A stretch of DNA of 64,000 nt from an uncultured Eubacteriales bacterium (GCA_934597725.1 CAKTSK010000002.1:1-64000), one strand, 5' to 3'; positions 15,599-24,306 are shown, numbered from the stretch's first letter. Numbers and translations are program-made. The notes: generated by a model not told the origin, from the sequence alone.

Positions 15599-17059
15599 TT
15601 ATGTTCCAATCGGCAGACGAATCTCCACCAGACAGCCCCCTGCCTCGTCCTCGGCATTGGCGATGGTCAGGGTCCCGTTGTGGCGGGAGATGATCTCCTC
15701 GCACACCGCCAGACCGATGCCGCTGCCCCGGGCGGTGGAGCTGCCTTTGTAGAACTTGTATTTCACGTTGGGCAGCTCCTCCGGCGGGATGCCCGGGCCA
15801 TAGTCCCGGACGGTGATGACGATGGCCTCGCCGTCGGGGAAGATGGCCGTGTCGATGCGCTTGCCTGCGCCGCCGTGCTTGGCGGCGTTGTCCAGCAGAT
15901 TGCAGAAGACCTGACGCAGCCGGTCCGGGTCGCCGGGGATGGGGGCAAACTCCTCCTCGCAGTCGGTGTGGTAGACGGCGATGCCCTCGGCGGCCAGGAA
16001 CTCGTGGTAGGTATACACGGCGTCCTCCAGCTCGGCCTTGATGTCCATAGGCTCAATGGCCAGGGTGAAGCGGCCGTCCTCGATGCGGGAGAACTCCAGC
16101 AGCTCCTCCACCATGCCCGACAGGCGGCGGGCCTCGCTGACGATGATCCGCATCCCCTTCCGCACATCCCCTTCATCCCGGGCTTCGCCGTTCATGATGG
16201 TCTCGGCCCAGCCGGTGATGGCGGTCAGGGGGGTGCGCAGCTCGTGGGAGACGGAGGAGATGAACTCCGACTTCATGCTCTCAGCCTGCTTGATCCGCAG
16301 GGACATGTCGTTGATGGCGTCGGTGAGGTCGCCCACCTCATCGTCAAACTTCTTCTCCACCTGGATGCCGTAGCTGCCGTCGGCGATGCGCTGGGCGATG
16401 GCGGTGATGTTCTTCACCGGGCCGACGATGGAGCGGACGAAGTAGATGTTGGAGATATAGACCAAAATGAGGATGATCATGGACAGGATGACCGCCACCA
16501 GGGTCAGGATCACCACCTGCCGGGAGACCAGGCGCATGGAGGTCACATAGCGCATGATCCCCACCAGCTCCCCGTCATACAGCAGGGGGGTGGACCCGGC
16601 GGTGATCTTCTCGCCGGTCTGCCGGGAGGTCCCCGCCCAGGAGGCGATCTCCCGGGTCTCCTGCAGGCGCAGGATGTCCTCGGTCTCCGGCATGGTCCCC
16701 GACAGGGTCAGGCCGTTGGAGGAGTAGACCACCCGGCCGCTGGGGTCCAGAAACTGCAGCTCCAGCCGGGTCACGTCCTCAAAGGAGCTGACGTAGTCCT
16801 GGGCGGCGGTGAAGTAATCGCCGTCGCTGCTGTAGCTGTTGAAGTAGCTGCTGAAATAGCTGGCCGCTGTGCGGGCTTTGCTCTCCATGTCCGTGCGCAC
16901 GCTGTTGCCGTAATAGCTCTTCACGAACAGGGAAAAGCCCACCACCACCACGGCCAGGATCATCACCAGGATGCCCACGCTGTTGAGCAGCCACCGCCGC
17001 CGGATGCCCTTGATCTTGGGGAACAGGACCCGGATGCCGTTGTTGCGCCGCCACAGCAT
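15599..17059 (-). CDS. Sensor histidine kinase
   Basis: The 486-residue kinase has a first membrane helix at about 25-46, an extracytoplasmic sensor of about 130 residues, a second helix at about 180-203, a HAMP domain, and a HisKA domain with phospho-acceptor His272 in SSVSHELRTPLTAITGW. The ATPase boxes are FCNLLDNAAKHGG, VRDYGPGIPPEEL and GSGIGLAVCEEI. The start lies one base past the stop of the response-regulator gene, so the pair is co-translated. The ligand is unknown. The layout resembles WalK/PhoR kinases without a PAS domain. Confidence 0.95.
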   Translation of the reverse strand: MLWRRNNGIRVLFPKIKGIRRRWLLNSVGILVMILAVVVVGFSLFVKSYYGNSVRTDMESKARTAASYFSSYFNSYSSDGDYFTAAQDYVSSFEDVTRLELQFLDPSGRVVYSSNGLTLSGTMPETEDILRLQETREIASWAGTSRQTGEKITAGSTPLLYDGELVGIMRYVTSMRLVSRQVVILTLVAVILSMIILILVYISNIYFVRSIVGPVKNITAIAQRIADGSYGIQVEKKFDDEVGDLTDAINDMSLRIKQAESMKSEFISSVSHELRTPLTAITGWAETIMNGEARDEGDVRKGMRIIVSEARRLSGMVEELLEFSRIEDGRFTLAIEPMDIKAELEDAVYTYHEFLAAEGIAVYHTDCEEEFAPIPGDPDRLRQVFCNLLDNAAKHGGAGKRIDTAIFPDGEAIVITVRDYGPGIPPEELPNVKYKFYKGSSTARGSGIGLAVCEEIISRHNGTLTIANAEDEAGGCLVEIRLPIGT

Positions 17060-17060
17060 G

Positions 17061-17744
17061 TCAAAACTCCCACTTGTAGCCGTAGCCCCAGATGGTGGTG
17101 ATGAAGGTGGGGCTGGTGGGCTCGTCCTCGATCTTGACCCGCAGGCGGCGGATGTTCACGTCCACGATCTTCAGCTCGCCCAGGTAGTCCTCTCCCCACA
17201 CGAAGCGGAGGATCTCCTCCCGGGAGAGGGCCTTGCCGGGGTTTTCCATGAACATCTTGATGATGGCATACTCCACCTGGGTCAGCTTCACCCGCTGGCC
17301 GTTCTTTTCCAGGGTGCGCTTGCGGGTGTTCAGGGTGAAGGGGGGCTGCTGGATCTCGCCGTCGTCCATCATGTCCCCGCCGATGCGCCGGTAGAGGGCG
17401 TCGATGCGGGCGGTGAGCTCGGCCGGGGAAAAGGGCTTGGTCACATAGTCGTCGGCCCCGGTCATAAAGCCGGTGACCTTGTCCATCTCCTGGGTGCGGG
17501 CGGTAAGCATGATAATGCCGATCTTGGAATTGCCCGCCCGGATCCGGCGGCAGACCTCAAAGCCGTCCATGTCCGGCAGCATGATGTCCAGCAGCGCCAC
17601 CCGCACGTCGGGGTTCAGCCGCAGCTGCTCCAGGGCCTCCTCGCCGGTGCCAGCCTCGATGGTCTCGTAGCCGGCCCGGTTGAGATTGATGACCACAAAG
17701 CTGCGGATATTGGCCTCGTCCTCCAGCACCAAAATCTTTTTCAT
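17061..17744 (-). CDS. OmpR-family response regulator
   Basis: The 227-residue protein has a receiver domain with acidic pocket EDE (residues 8-10), phospho-acceptor Asp53 in VALLDIMLPDMDG and the conserved Lys in DYVTKPFSPAEL. A winged-helix DNA-binding domain follows (VKLTQVEYAIIKMFMENPGK ... VDVNIRRLRVKIE). It pairs with the downstream histidine kinase and follows the FG-GAP lipoprotein gene by 57 bases, with RBS AAGGAGAAGGAG. Confidence 0.96.
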   Translation of the reverse strand: MKKILVLEDEANIRSFVVINLNRAGYETIEAGTGEEALEQLRLNPDVRVALLDIMLPDMDGFEVCRRIRAGNSKIGIIMLTARTQEMDKVTGFMTGADDYVTKPFSPAELTARIDALYRRIGGDMMDDGEIQQPPFTLNTRKRTLEKNGQRVKLTQVEYAIIKMFMENPGKALSREEILRFVWGEDYLGELKIVDVNIRRLRVKIEDEPTSPTFITTIWGYGYKWEF

Positions 17745-17801
17745 TGTCCTGCTCCTTCTCCTTTACAATTATGGTGATACCTCAATTCGTTTCTTCCGCC
17801 G

Positions 17802-19127
17802 TCACTGGCTGGTGAGCCAGCGGTCCTCCGTGATGTGGAAGCGTTCGGTCAGGCTCTGCTGGTCCAGGCCGCAGTCCCAGCCGCCGTCCAGGAACTGGGC
17901 GGCATAAATGGTGGTGTCGTTGGCATAGAGGGTGAACCGCTCCCCCTGGCTGGCCTGCCGGTTGCGGTCGCTGCCCACCAGGCCGCTGATCTCCAGGAAG
18001 GGGACGGGGTCCTCCTCCTCGCTCCCCCGGGCAAAGGTCACCGTGCGCACCCCCACCGTGGAGCTCTCCTGCCGCTGCATGGCAAAGGACCCCGTCCAGC
18101 TCTCCGGCAGCTCCAGATACCAGCCGTCGCCGCTGTGGTAGGTGGTCATGGCCTGGGTCCGGCTGCCGTCGGCGCGGTAGCTGACCCACGCCAGCCACCA
18201 GAACCGGTCCACCGAGCTGGAGCCGTAGGCGGGCACCGGCAGGGCCACCGGCACCTCCAGGCTGCCGTCGTCGTTGATGTCCTCGGGCTGGACCCCCGCA
18301 TAATAGTGGAAGACATCCTTGCTGCGGCGGGTGACGGGGTCCATGGCGATGTTTTTCAGCCCCTGCCCATCCTTCAGGCAGAACACGTCGGTGACCAGCA
18401 CATCCTTGCCGAAGAAGGAGGTCACAAAGAGGGCCGGCACGCCGTCCTCGGTCCGGCCCACCTGCCAGCTGCTGATGTCTGTGCTTCCCTCAGACAGGGG
18501 GGCGGTGGACAGCAGCTCCAGGATGCCGTCCCGGCCGTCGTAGTATTCCATGCGTAGGCCGCCGCCGGCGGGCTGGGCCAGGACGACCTCCTGCAGGCCG
18601 TCGTCGTCCAGGTCGGCGGTCAGGTAGCGGCTGTAGCTGCTGCGCAGGATCTCCACCGGCTGGCCGTCGGAGAAACTGTAGCCCACCAGGGAGTGGACCC
18701 CGGCGCTGACCTGCCAGCTGACCAGGATGTCCATGCCCTCGCTGCCGCCCAGCTGGACATATTCGACGGATTCGATCTCGCTGCCCACCCCTTCAATGCG
18801 GGCGTAGACCTGATAGTCCTCCCGGTCGTCCTGCTTGAAGATCACCAGCTTCAGGGGGGCGGCGGCAGAGGTATCCCGGAAGAAGGCCACGGCCTCCTGC
18901 ACCCCGTCGCCGTCCATGTCCACCAGCTGGATGGTCTGGCGGTTGTCGCCGCTCAGGGGGGCGATGTATTCCCCGCCCTTTTTCTCCTGGTTGATCTTGG
19001 CCTGGAGGTTCACATAGGCCTCGGAGGATTTGGGCAGCGCATACATCTCTTCCACGCTGCCAAACTCACAGCCGCCCAGCCCCAGGCAGAGCACCAGCGC
19101 CAGGCAGGCCAACGTCCATTTTCCCAT
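17802..19127 (-). CDS. FG-GAP/VCBS-repeat lipoprotein
   Basis: This 441-residue protein begins with a lipoprotein signal (LALVLCLGLGGC). Three calcium-binding type loops, DMDGDGVQEAV, DLDDDGLQEVV and DINDDGSLEVP, mark FG-GAP-like beta-propeller repeats over residues about 65-290. The C-terminal third (ELPESWTGSFAMQR) resembles a separate beta domain. It is anchored outside the cell. As first gene of a three-gene unit with a two-component system, it may take part in sensing (inference). Its RBS is AAGGAGGCGC. Confidence 0.85.
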   Translation of the reverse strand: MGKWTLACLALVLCLGLGGCEFGSVEEMYALPKSSEAYVNLQAKINQEKKGGEYIAPLSGDNRQTIQLVDMDGDGVQEAVAFFRDTSAAAPLKLVIFKQDDREDYQVYARIEGVGSEIESVEYVQLGGSEGMDILVSWQVSAGVHSLVGYSFSDGQPVEILRSSYSRYLTADLDDDGLQEVVLAQPAGGGLRMEYYDGRDGILELLSTAPLSEGSTDISSWQVGRTEDGVPALFVTSFFGKDVLVTDVFCLKDGQGLKNIAMDPVTRRSKDVFHYYAGVQPEDINDDGSLEVPVALPVPAYGSSSVDRFWWLAWVSYRADGSRTQAMTTYHSGDGWYLELPESWTGSFAMQRQESSTVGVRTVTFARGSEEEDPVPFLEISGLVGSDRNRQASQGERFTLYANDTTIYAAQFLDGGWDCGLDQQSLTERFHITEDRWLTSQ

Positions 19128-19257
19128 GCTGCGCCTCCTTTTTCCGGCGGCGGCCGCTGCGGGTTTTGCCGGCGCCGCCTAAACTCTTTCAGCAGTTTAT
19201 CATAGCACATTTACAGAATTTTTCCTATGGCTTCTCTGAAATTTACCGAAAAAACTC

Positions 19258-19286
19258 TTGCCAAGCCGGGCTTCCTGGAGTATAAT
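19258..19286 (+). promoter_or_regulatory. Promoter of tRNA-Leu
   Basis: TTGCCA (19258-19263) and a perfect TATAAT (19281-19286) are 17 bases apart. The tRNA starts 16 bases further on. Confidence 0.85.
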
Positions 19287-19301
19287 CTCAGACAAGTCTA
19301 T

Positions 19302-19386
19302 GCCGGTGTGGCGGAATTGGTAGACGCACCGCACTCAAAATGCGGCGGAGCGATCCGTGCCGGTTCGAGTCCGGCCACCGGCACCA
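19302..19386 (+). tRNA. tRNA-Leu (anticodon CAA)
   Basis: An 85-base class II tRNA. The acceptor stem is GCCGGTG/CACCGGC, the D arm TGGCGGAATTGGTAGACGC is typical of tRNA-Leu, and the anticodon stem CCGCA/TGCGG closes the loop CTCAAAA with anticodon CAA, which reads UUG. It has a variable arm, a GGTTCGAGTCC T arm and an encoded CCA. Confidence 0.98.
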
Positions 19387-19426
19387 AAAATCGACAAGCA
19401 CCATTGAGGGGCTTGTCGATTTTTCC
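19386..19426 (+). terminator. Terminator of tRNA-Leu
   Basis: A 14-bp perfect stem (19386-19399 with 19411-19424) with an 11-base loop ends in TTTTT directly after the tRNA. Confidence 0.9.
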
Positions 19427-19509
19427 TTCTTCACTATTCACTATTCACTCTTCACTAAACCTTGGGGCGATTTTTGGAAGTGAATAGTGAAAAGTGAATA
19501 GTGAAAAAG
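19426..19509. repeat. Inverted arrays of a TTCACTA heptamer
   Basis: The left arm (19426-19456) consists of four tandem copies of TTCACTA or a close variant. The right arm (19479-19509) is its near-perfect reverse complement. A 22-base centre separates them. The element sits just before the four-helix-bundle gene, between two terminator-like hairpins. Confidence 0.85.
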
Positions 19510-19558
19510 TAAGGTGTGCCGCGGGGCGGCACGGATTTTATTTTTTGGAGGGAGGAGC

Positions 19559-19903
19559 ATGGCTAGTCCGCTTCAAGATAAGTCCAAAGCATTTGCGCTG
19601 GAGATTATTCAAGTATGCAATGAGATCAAGCGTACGAAACGGGAAAGTGTTCTGACTAATCAGCTCATTCGCTCGGGGACCAGCGTCGGAGCCAATATCC
19701 GGGAAGCTATGTATGGCCACAGTAAGGCCGATTTTATTGCGAAATTACAAATCGCATTGAAAGAATGTTCGGAAAGCGAATACTGGCTGGAGTTGCTCAT
19801 CGAAAGCGGTTACTATGATGATCCTGTTATCTTGAAACAATGCACTGAGGTCAAGCGGCTGCTCATTGCTTCCATTAACACAGCGAAAAAGAATCAGATA
19901 TAA
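19559..19903 (+). CDS. Four-helix-bundle protein (S23/IVP family)
   Basis: The chosen ATG follows GGAGGGAGGAGC and gives 114 residues. The sequence KAFALEIIQVCNEIKRTKRE, then LIRSGTSVGANIREAMYG and LKECSESEYWLELLIESGYY match the S23/23S-rRNA intervening-sequence family, which folds as a pentameric four-helix bundle. Its role is unclear; related proteins bind nucleic acid. Codon use is clearly more AT-rich than the neighbours, the gene is monocistronic, and inverted TTCACTA arrays stand immediately upstream, so it looks acquired. Confidence 0.88.
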   Translation: MASPLQDKSKAFALEIIQVCNEIKRTKRESVLTNQLIRSGTSVGANIREAMYGHSKADFIAKLQIALKECSESEYWLELLIESGYYDDPVILKQCTEVKRLLIASINTAKKNQI

Positions 19904-19930
19904 GGACACCGATCCTGTTCGATCCTTACC

Positions 19931-19968
19931 AGAAAGACACCTCACCCACCAGGAGGTGTCTTTCTGCT
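19931..19968 (+). terminator. Terminator of the four-helix-bundle gene
   Basis: A 13-bp perfect stem (19931-19943 with 19953-19965) with a 9-base loop lies 28 bases after the stop codon. The right arm ends in TTTCT. Confidence 0.85.
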
Positions 19969-20051
19969 TGCCCCGCCCCGACAAAACAGCCCGCACAATC
20001 CGCCGCCCTTCCCTTTTTTTCGCGGATTCTTTACAAATGTTTTACGAAAGT

Positions 20052-20080
20052 TTGACATTTTCTCGGGTTTCCTGTAAAAT
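20052..20080 (+). promoter_or_regulatory. Promoter of the LTA-synthase-like gene
   Basis: A perfect TTGACA (20052-20057), a 17-base spacer ending in TG (extended -10) and TAAAAT (20075-20080) precede the gene by 60 bases. Confidence 0.88.
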
Positions 20081-20140
20081 GGCTCACCGAAATCAGCCAT
20101 ATCCCATCATCTGACCGAAAAAACAGAGGTGACATATCAC

Positions 20141-21943
20141 ATGAAAGGAATCTCCCAGTGGGGTCTCCCCCAAAAACGTCTGGCGCTGGCAGCCGCCCTG
20201 CTGCTGCCCCCGCTGACCGCTGCCTATCTCATGCAGCTGGCCTTCGGGGTCCTCCCCTGGCAATTTCCCCTGCTGGCCGCCCTGGGCAACGCCATCTGCC
20301 TGGGCGCGCTCTACTATCTCCTGTGCGCCCTCACGGGCCGGTGGGTGATCAGCGCCCTGGTCCTCCACCTGGCCGGCGGGGTCTGGGGGGCGCTGAACTA
20401 CTTCGTCTGTACCTTCCGCGGCACCCCCATCCTCCCCTGTGACCTGCTGGCCCTGGAAACTGCCGCTGCGGTCTCCGACACCTATACCTTCTCCCCCACC
20501 CTGCCCATGGTGGCGGCCCTGGTGGTGGTGGCCGTCCTGACCGTGGTATTGCTGACCCGGGTGGGGACCGGCCGGGTCAGCCCCCGCCTGCGGGGGCTTT
20601 GTCTGGCCGCCTGCGCGGTGTGCCTCATCCCCGTGCTCCATCCCCCGCTGCTGTCTCACTTCGGCATCGGCACCAACGTGTGGGATCAGCCCTCCGGCTA
20701 CCGCTCCGGCGGCGTGCTGGGGAGCTTCCTGGGCAACACCACCTTCCTCCAGGTCGAAAAGCCCGAGGGGCTTAACGCCGAGCATCTGGCCCAGCTGCTG
20801 CCCACGGCAGAGGCCGCTTCCGACACCCTCAACGACCAGCACGAGGGCCCGCTGCCCAACATCCTGGTCATCATGAACGAGTCCTGGGCGGACTACGAGG
20901 GCTACGGCAACCTGAACCTGAACCTGAACCTGCCGGTGACCTCCTACATCTCCTCCCTGGACAACGCCGTCTGGGGCCACGCCTACTCCCCCGTGTTCGG
21001 GGCCGGCACCAGCGCCTGCGAGTTTGAGTTCCTCACCGGCAACTCCATGGCCTTCCTCCCGGCGGGCAGCGCCCCCTATCAGCAGTACATCCGGGAGCCC
21101 GCCCCCTCCCTGGCCTGGACCCTGCGCCAGAGCGGCTACGACACCCTGGCCTTCCACCCCGGCGAGCGCAACTCCTGGCAGCGGGACCGGGCCTATCCCC
21201 TGCTGGGCTTTGAGGACTACCTGTGCGGGGAGGACATGGACGTCCCCCGGGAGATCGTCCACGGCTTCGTCAGCGACCGGGCCGACTTCGACCAGGTCAT
21301 CTACTCCTTCGAGCACAAGGACCCCGACAAGCCCCTGTTCCTCTTCAACGTGACCATCCAGAACCACGGCGGCTATGACAACGAGACCTATGAGGCCCAG
21401 GTCCACCTGACCGACTGCCCCGGCAAGTTCCCCCTGGCCGAGCAATACCTCTCCCTGGCCCGGGAGACCGACCTGGCCTTCCAGAAGCTGGTGGACTACT
21501 TCTCCCAGCAGGAGGAGCCTACCATCGTCCTCATGTTCGGCGACCACCAGCCCTCGGTGGAGCAGGAGTTCCTGGACCTGGCCTACGGGGTCAAACAGGA
21601 GGACATGACCATGGAGGAATACATGGGCAAGTTCCGGGTGCCTTACGTCATCTGGGCCAACTATCCCCTGGACCCCGACGTCACCGTGCAGGACACCAGC
21701 CTGAACTTCCTCTCCCAGGCCCTCATGGACTACGCCGGTCTGGAGGGCGACCAATACTTCCAGTATCTGGGCAAGCTGCAGGAGACCGTTCCCGTAGTTT
21801 CCTTCCCCGGCTACCAGGACCCCCAGGGCAACGCCTACAGCCACCTGGAGACCACCCCCCTGACCGCCCTGCTGGAGGACTATCAGTGCCTGCAATACCA
21901 GCGCCTGTTCGGCCTGGAGGACACCAACGACACCAGCCAATGA
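20141..21943 (+). CDS. LTA synthase-like sulfatase-fold membrane enzyme
   Basis: The 600-residue protein starts at ATG behind AGAGGTG rather than at the GTG inside that site. About five membrane helices occupy residues 1-165. The extracellular catalytic domain is of the alkaline phosphatase/sulfatase type. It shows PNILVIMNESWADYEGYG with the metal-binding Glu, FGAGTSACEFEFLTGN with nucleophile Thr290, VTIQNHGGYDNE and MFGDHQPS. This is the pattern of glycerol-phosphate transferases of the LtaS family. Whether it builds lipoteichoic acid or decorates another polymer is open. Confidence 0.92.
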   Translation: MKGISQWGLPQKRLALAAALLLPPLTAAYLMQLAFGVLPWQFPLLAALGNAICLGALYYLLCALTGRWVISALVLHLAGGVWGALNYFVCTFRGTPILPCDLLALETAAAVSDTYTFSPTLPMVAALVVVAVLTVVLLTRVGTGRVSPRLRGLCLAACAVCLIPVLHPPLLSHFGIGTNVWDQPSGYRSGGVLGSFLGNTTFLQVEKPEGLNAEHLAQLLPTAEAASDTLNDQHEGPLPNILVIMNESWADYEGYGNLNLNLNLPVTSYISSLDNAVWGHAYSPVFGAGTSACEFEFLTGNSMAFLPAGSAPYQQYIREPAPSLAWTLRQSGYDTLAFHPGERNSWQRDRAYPLLGFEDYLCGEDMDVPREIVHGFVSDRADFDQVIYSFEHKDPDKPLFLFNVTIQNHGGYDNETYEAQVHLTDCPGKFPLAEQYLSLARETDLAFQKLVDYFSQQEEPTIVLMFGDHQPSVEQEFLDLAYGVKQEDMTMEEYMGKFRVPYVIWANYPLDPDVTVQDTSLNFLSQALMDYAGLEGDQYFQYLGKLQETVPVVSFPGYQDPQGNAYSHLETTPLTALLEDYQCLQYQRLFGLEDTNDTSQ

Positions 21944-21949
21944 TCCCCT

Positions 21950-21988
21950 CGCCTGGGCCGCAGCCTGTGCTGCGGCCCAGGCGTTTTT
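21950..21988 (+). terminator. Terminator of the LTA-synthase-like gene
   Basis: A 14-bp perfect stem (21951-21964 with 21969-21982) with a CTGT loop is followed by GTTTTTG, seven bases after the stop. Confidence 0.93.
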
Positions 21989-22025
21989 GTGCGCCCCCCC
22001 TTTGGGCGGACGCCGCACAGAAACA

Positions 22026-22056
22026 GCCTCCCTCCGCCGAACCGGCAGAGGGAGGC
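22026..22056 (-). terminator. Terminator of the orphan membrane protein gene
   Basis: GCCTCCCTC/GAGGGAGGC forms a 9-bp stem with a 13-base loop. Read on the minus strand it continues CTGTTTCTG, a weak T tract. Confidence 0.6.
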
Positions 22057-22087
22057 CACAGCGTATCCCGGCCCGACCGGCCGGAGC

Positions 22088-22501
22088 TTAGTTTCCCGTT
22101 CTGTTTTCGATGTCCTGTAGGTAGGCAAAGCACAAGCCGCCATCGCACCGGTAGAGGAAGGGATCTTTCCGAATGGCGTCCTCACTGTTGAGGAGGAAGT
22201 CCGGCAGGATCGCCTGGCCCCTGCCATCAACACAACTGATCTGGAACCCGTATCCCATTTTGCCCCAGGAAAGGCCGGCGCGTTTCATCGGGTGGCTTTG
22301 CACGTTCTCCACAATGTATTGAATGTCTTGAGGGTCCTCAATGAGGAACGCAACCCCTGTGTTCCCGTCGAACACGTTGATGTGGTCAACCTCAGAGGGG
22401 TCGATGTTCTTTCCAAATGTCTTAGGCATACTGTAGCATACCGCTGCCAAGACGAGCAAGCTCAGTATGGCAACGCCCGAAATCACGAGTTTCTTTTTCA
22501 C
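22088..22501 (-). CDS. Membrane-anchored protein of unknown function
   Basis: I place the start at GTG 22501 (MKKKLVISGVAIL, 137 residues), because the strong site GGGAGGGG would touch the upstream ATG at 22507 but is six bases from the GTG. One N-terminal membrane helix is followed by an outside domain (INVFDGNTGVAFLIEDPQDI then YIVENVQSHPMKR and GKMGYGFQISCVDGRG). I do not recognise the family, though small secreted domains with this pattern occur in Clostridia. Base composition is less GC-rich than the flanks. Confidence 0.68.
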   Translation of the reverse strand: MKKKLVISGVAILSLLVLAAVCYSMPKTFGKNIDPSEVDHINVFDGNTGVAFLIEDPQDIQYIVENVQSHPMKRAGLSWGKMGYGFQISCVDGRGQAILPDFLLNSEDAIRKDPFLYRCDGGLCFAYLQDIENRTGN

Positions 22502-22605
22502 ACGCATCCCCTCCCGCAACGCCAATGGATCGTTTTGTTTATTCTATCAAATCCGTCTGCCGGGTGCAATGCATCGTGAGATCGAGCGTGTTTTTTCGCC
22601 GCACC

Positions 22606-22633
22606 TTGACAAATCCCCCCGCGTCCCTATAAT
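22606..22633 (+). promoter_or_regulatory. Promoter of the cobalamin operon
   Basis: Both boxes are perfect: TTGACA (22606-22611) and TATAAT (22628-22633) with a 16-base spacer. Transcription should begin about 12 bases before the riboswitch. Confidence 0.93.
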
Positions 22634-22653
22634 GAGAGAAGAAAAACGATATC

Positions 22654-22837
22654 TGCCTGAGTGCCGCCCGGTCCGTCTGGGACCCGGCGGAGAATAGAGA
22701 ATCCGGTCAAATTCCGGAACGGTACCGCCACTGTAGGCGCGGAGGCCGCACACACGACGAAAGTCCGTCATTGGGCGCAAGCCTGAGAAGACCGTGTGCC
22801 GGCCGGTGAGGCGCAAGTCAGGAGACCTGCTCAGGCA
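22654..22837 (+). promoter_or_regulatory. Cobalamin (AdoCbl) riboswitch
   Basis: The closing stem TGCCTGAG/CTCAGGCA pairs 22654-22661 with 22830-22837. Inside are the conserved segments AGAATCCGGTCAAATTCCGG, the loop GCCACTGT (22727-22734) and the B12 box AGTCAGGAGACCTGC (22816-22830). This is a full class aptamer. With the terminator at 22896-22936 it should shut off the whole downstream operon when cobalamin is plentiful. Confidence 0.95.
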
Positions 22838-22895
22838 CGCATCCGCTTTGGGGGCCTCGGAAGCTGGGCGTCCGGCGCTTTCTTGTTGTGCAAAA

Positions 22896-22936
22896 ACGGC
22901 CACAGCAGCCTTTGGGCTGCTGTGGCCGTCTCTTTT
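22896..22936 (+). terminator. Expression-platform terminator of the cobalamin riboswitch
   Basis: A 15-bp perfect stem (22896-22910 with 22915-22929) with a TTTG loop is followed by CTCTTTTG, 94 bases before the first gene. It is the likely off-switch of the aptamer. Confidence 0.9.
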
Positions 22937-23030
22937 GTCTGCGCCGCCGTTTGGTTTCCGACCCCGCCGGCGCGGCCGGTGCGTGTTTTTCCCGCGCCGC
23001 GTCAGATCAACACAAACGGAGGAACCCATC

Positions 23031-24302
23031 ATGCACAAGAAACGTCTGCTCAGCCTGGTCCTGGCCTGCTTCCTGGCCCTCGGCCTGGCCGCCTGCGGCG
23101 GCGCTCCCGCCGCCCCCGCCGAGGACACCGCCGACACCCCGGCCGACAAACCCGTGCTGCTGGCCGTGAGCTTCGGCAGCAGCTACAATGACACCCGGGA
23201 AAAGACCATCGGGGCCATTGAGAAGGCTCTGCAGGAAGCCTATCCCGACTACGAAGTCCGCCGGGCCTTCACCAGCCAGACCATTCTGGACATCCTGGCC
23301 GAGCGGGACGGTCTCGAAATCGACAACGTCACCCAGGCCATGGCCCGTCTGGTCACCGACGGGGTGAAGGAGGTCGTCGTCCAGCCCACCCATGTGATGA
23401 ACGGCTATGAGTACGACGACCTGGTGGAGGAGGTCTCCCACTACGCCGACCAGTTCACCCGCCTGCAGATCGGCAAGCCCCTGCTGTCCCAGGACGCCGA
23501 CTATGACGCCCTCATCCAGGCCCTCACCCAGGACCACGCCGATGTGGGAGAGGACACCGCCCTGGTCTTTATGGGCCACGGCACCGAGCATCCTGCCAAC
23601 AGCACCTACACCACCTTGCAGGAAAAGCTGACCCAGGCCGGGTATGACAACTACTTCATCGGCACCGTCGAGGCCGAGCCTTCCCTGGAGGACGTGCTGG
23701 CCAAGGTCCGGGCCTCCGGAGCCAAGAAGGTCATTTTGCAGCCGCTGATGATCGTGGCCGGGGACCACGCCAACAACGACATGGCCGGGGACGAGGCGGA
23801 CTCCTGGAAGACCGCCTTCACCAACGCCGGCTTCGAGGTCACCTGCGTCCTCAAGGGCCTGGGCGAGCTGCCCGGGGTGCAGCAGCTCTTCTGCGACCAC
23901 GCCAAGGCCGCCATGGAGGCCCCCGACCCCCTCACCGCCGACCAGATCCGGGACGGCAGCTATGAGATCGACGTGCTCTCCAGCTCCTCCATGTTCCGGG
24001 TGGTCCGGTGCCAGCTGACCGTTTCCCAGGGCGCCATGGAGGCCGTGATGACCATGAGCGGCGACGGCTATGGCCGTCTCTTCCCCGGCACCGGCGAGGA
24101 GGCAGCCGCCGCCAGCGAGGACGCCTTTCTCCCCGCCGTCCCCGACGACCAGGGGGCGGTGACCTTCCGCTTCCCCGTGGAGGCCCTGAACGCCGACACC
24201 CCCTGCGCCGCCTGGAGCATCAAGAAGGAGCGCTGGTACGACCGCACGCTGGTGTTCTCTTCGGAGAAGATCCCGGCAGAGGCCATCACCGCCGCCGCGT
24301 AA
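23031..24302 (+). CDS. cbiK: Lipoprotein sirohydrochlorin cobaltochelatase with extra C-terminal domain
   Basis: This 423-residue protein starts at MHKKRLL behind ACGGAGGAAC and has a lipoprotein signal (LACFLALGLAAC). Residues about 42-300 are a CbiK chelatase: LLAVSFGSSYNDTRE, VVQPTHVMNGYEYDDL and MGHGTEHPANSTY contain the metal-binding histidines. The signal places it outside the membrane. Desulfovibrio has a comparable periplasmic CbiKP that binds haem. From about residue 310 a beta-rich domain (DGSYEIDVLSSSSMFRVV ... RTLVFSSEKI) resembles the next gene's product. Being first in the B12 operon, it may deliver or strip cobalt or tetrapyrroles for uptake (inference). Confidence 0.88.
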   Translation: MHKKRLLSLVLACFLALGLAACGGAPAAPAEDTADTPADKPVLLAVSFGSSYNDTREKTIGAIEKALQEAYPDYEVRRAFTSQTILDILAERDGLEIDNVTQAMARLVTDGVKEVVVQPTHVMNGYEYDDLVEEVSHYADQFTRLQIGKPLLSQDADYDALIQALTQDHADVGEDTALVFMGHGTEHPANSTYTTLQEKLTQAGYDNYFIGTVEAEPSLEDVLAKVRASGAKKVILQPLMIVAGDHANNDMAGDEADSWKTAFTNAGFEVTCVLKGLGELPGVQQLFCDHAKAAMEAPDPLTADQIRDGSYEIDVLSSSSMFRVVRCQLTVSQGAMEAVMTMSGDGYGRLFPGTGEEAAAASEDAFLPAVPDDQGAVTFRFPVEALNADTPCAAWSIKKERWYDRTLVFSSEKIPAEAITAAA

Positions 24303-24306
24303 GCCC

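Noticed and set aside
19426..19509. Possible CRISPR-like repeat array
   Set aside because: The heptamers are contiguous and inverted, with no spacers of regular length and no cas genes.
19559..19903. Possible Avd accessory gene of a diversity-generating retroelement
   Set aside because: The protein has the four-helix-bundle fold type, but there is no reverse transcriptase and no template/variable repeat pair in the window.
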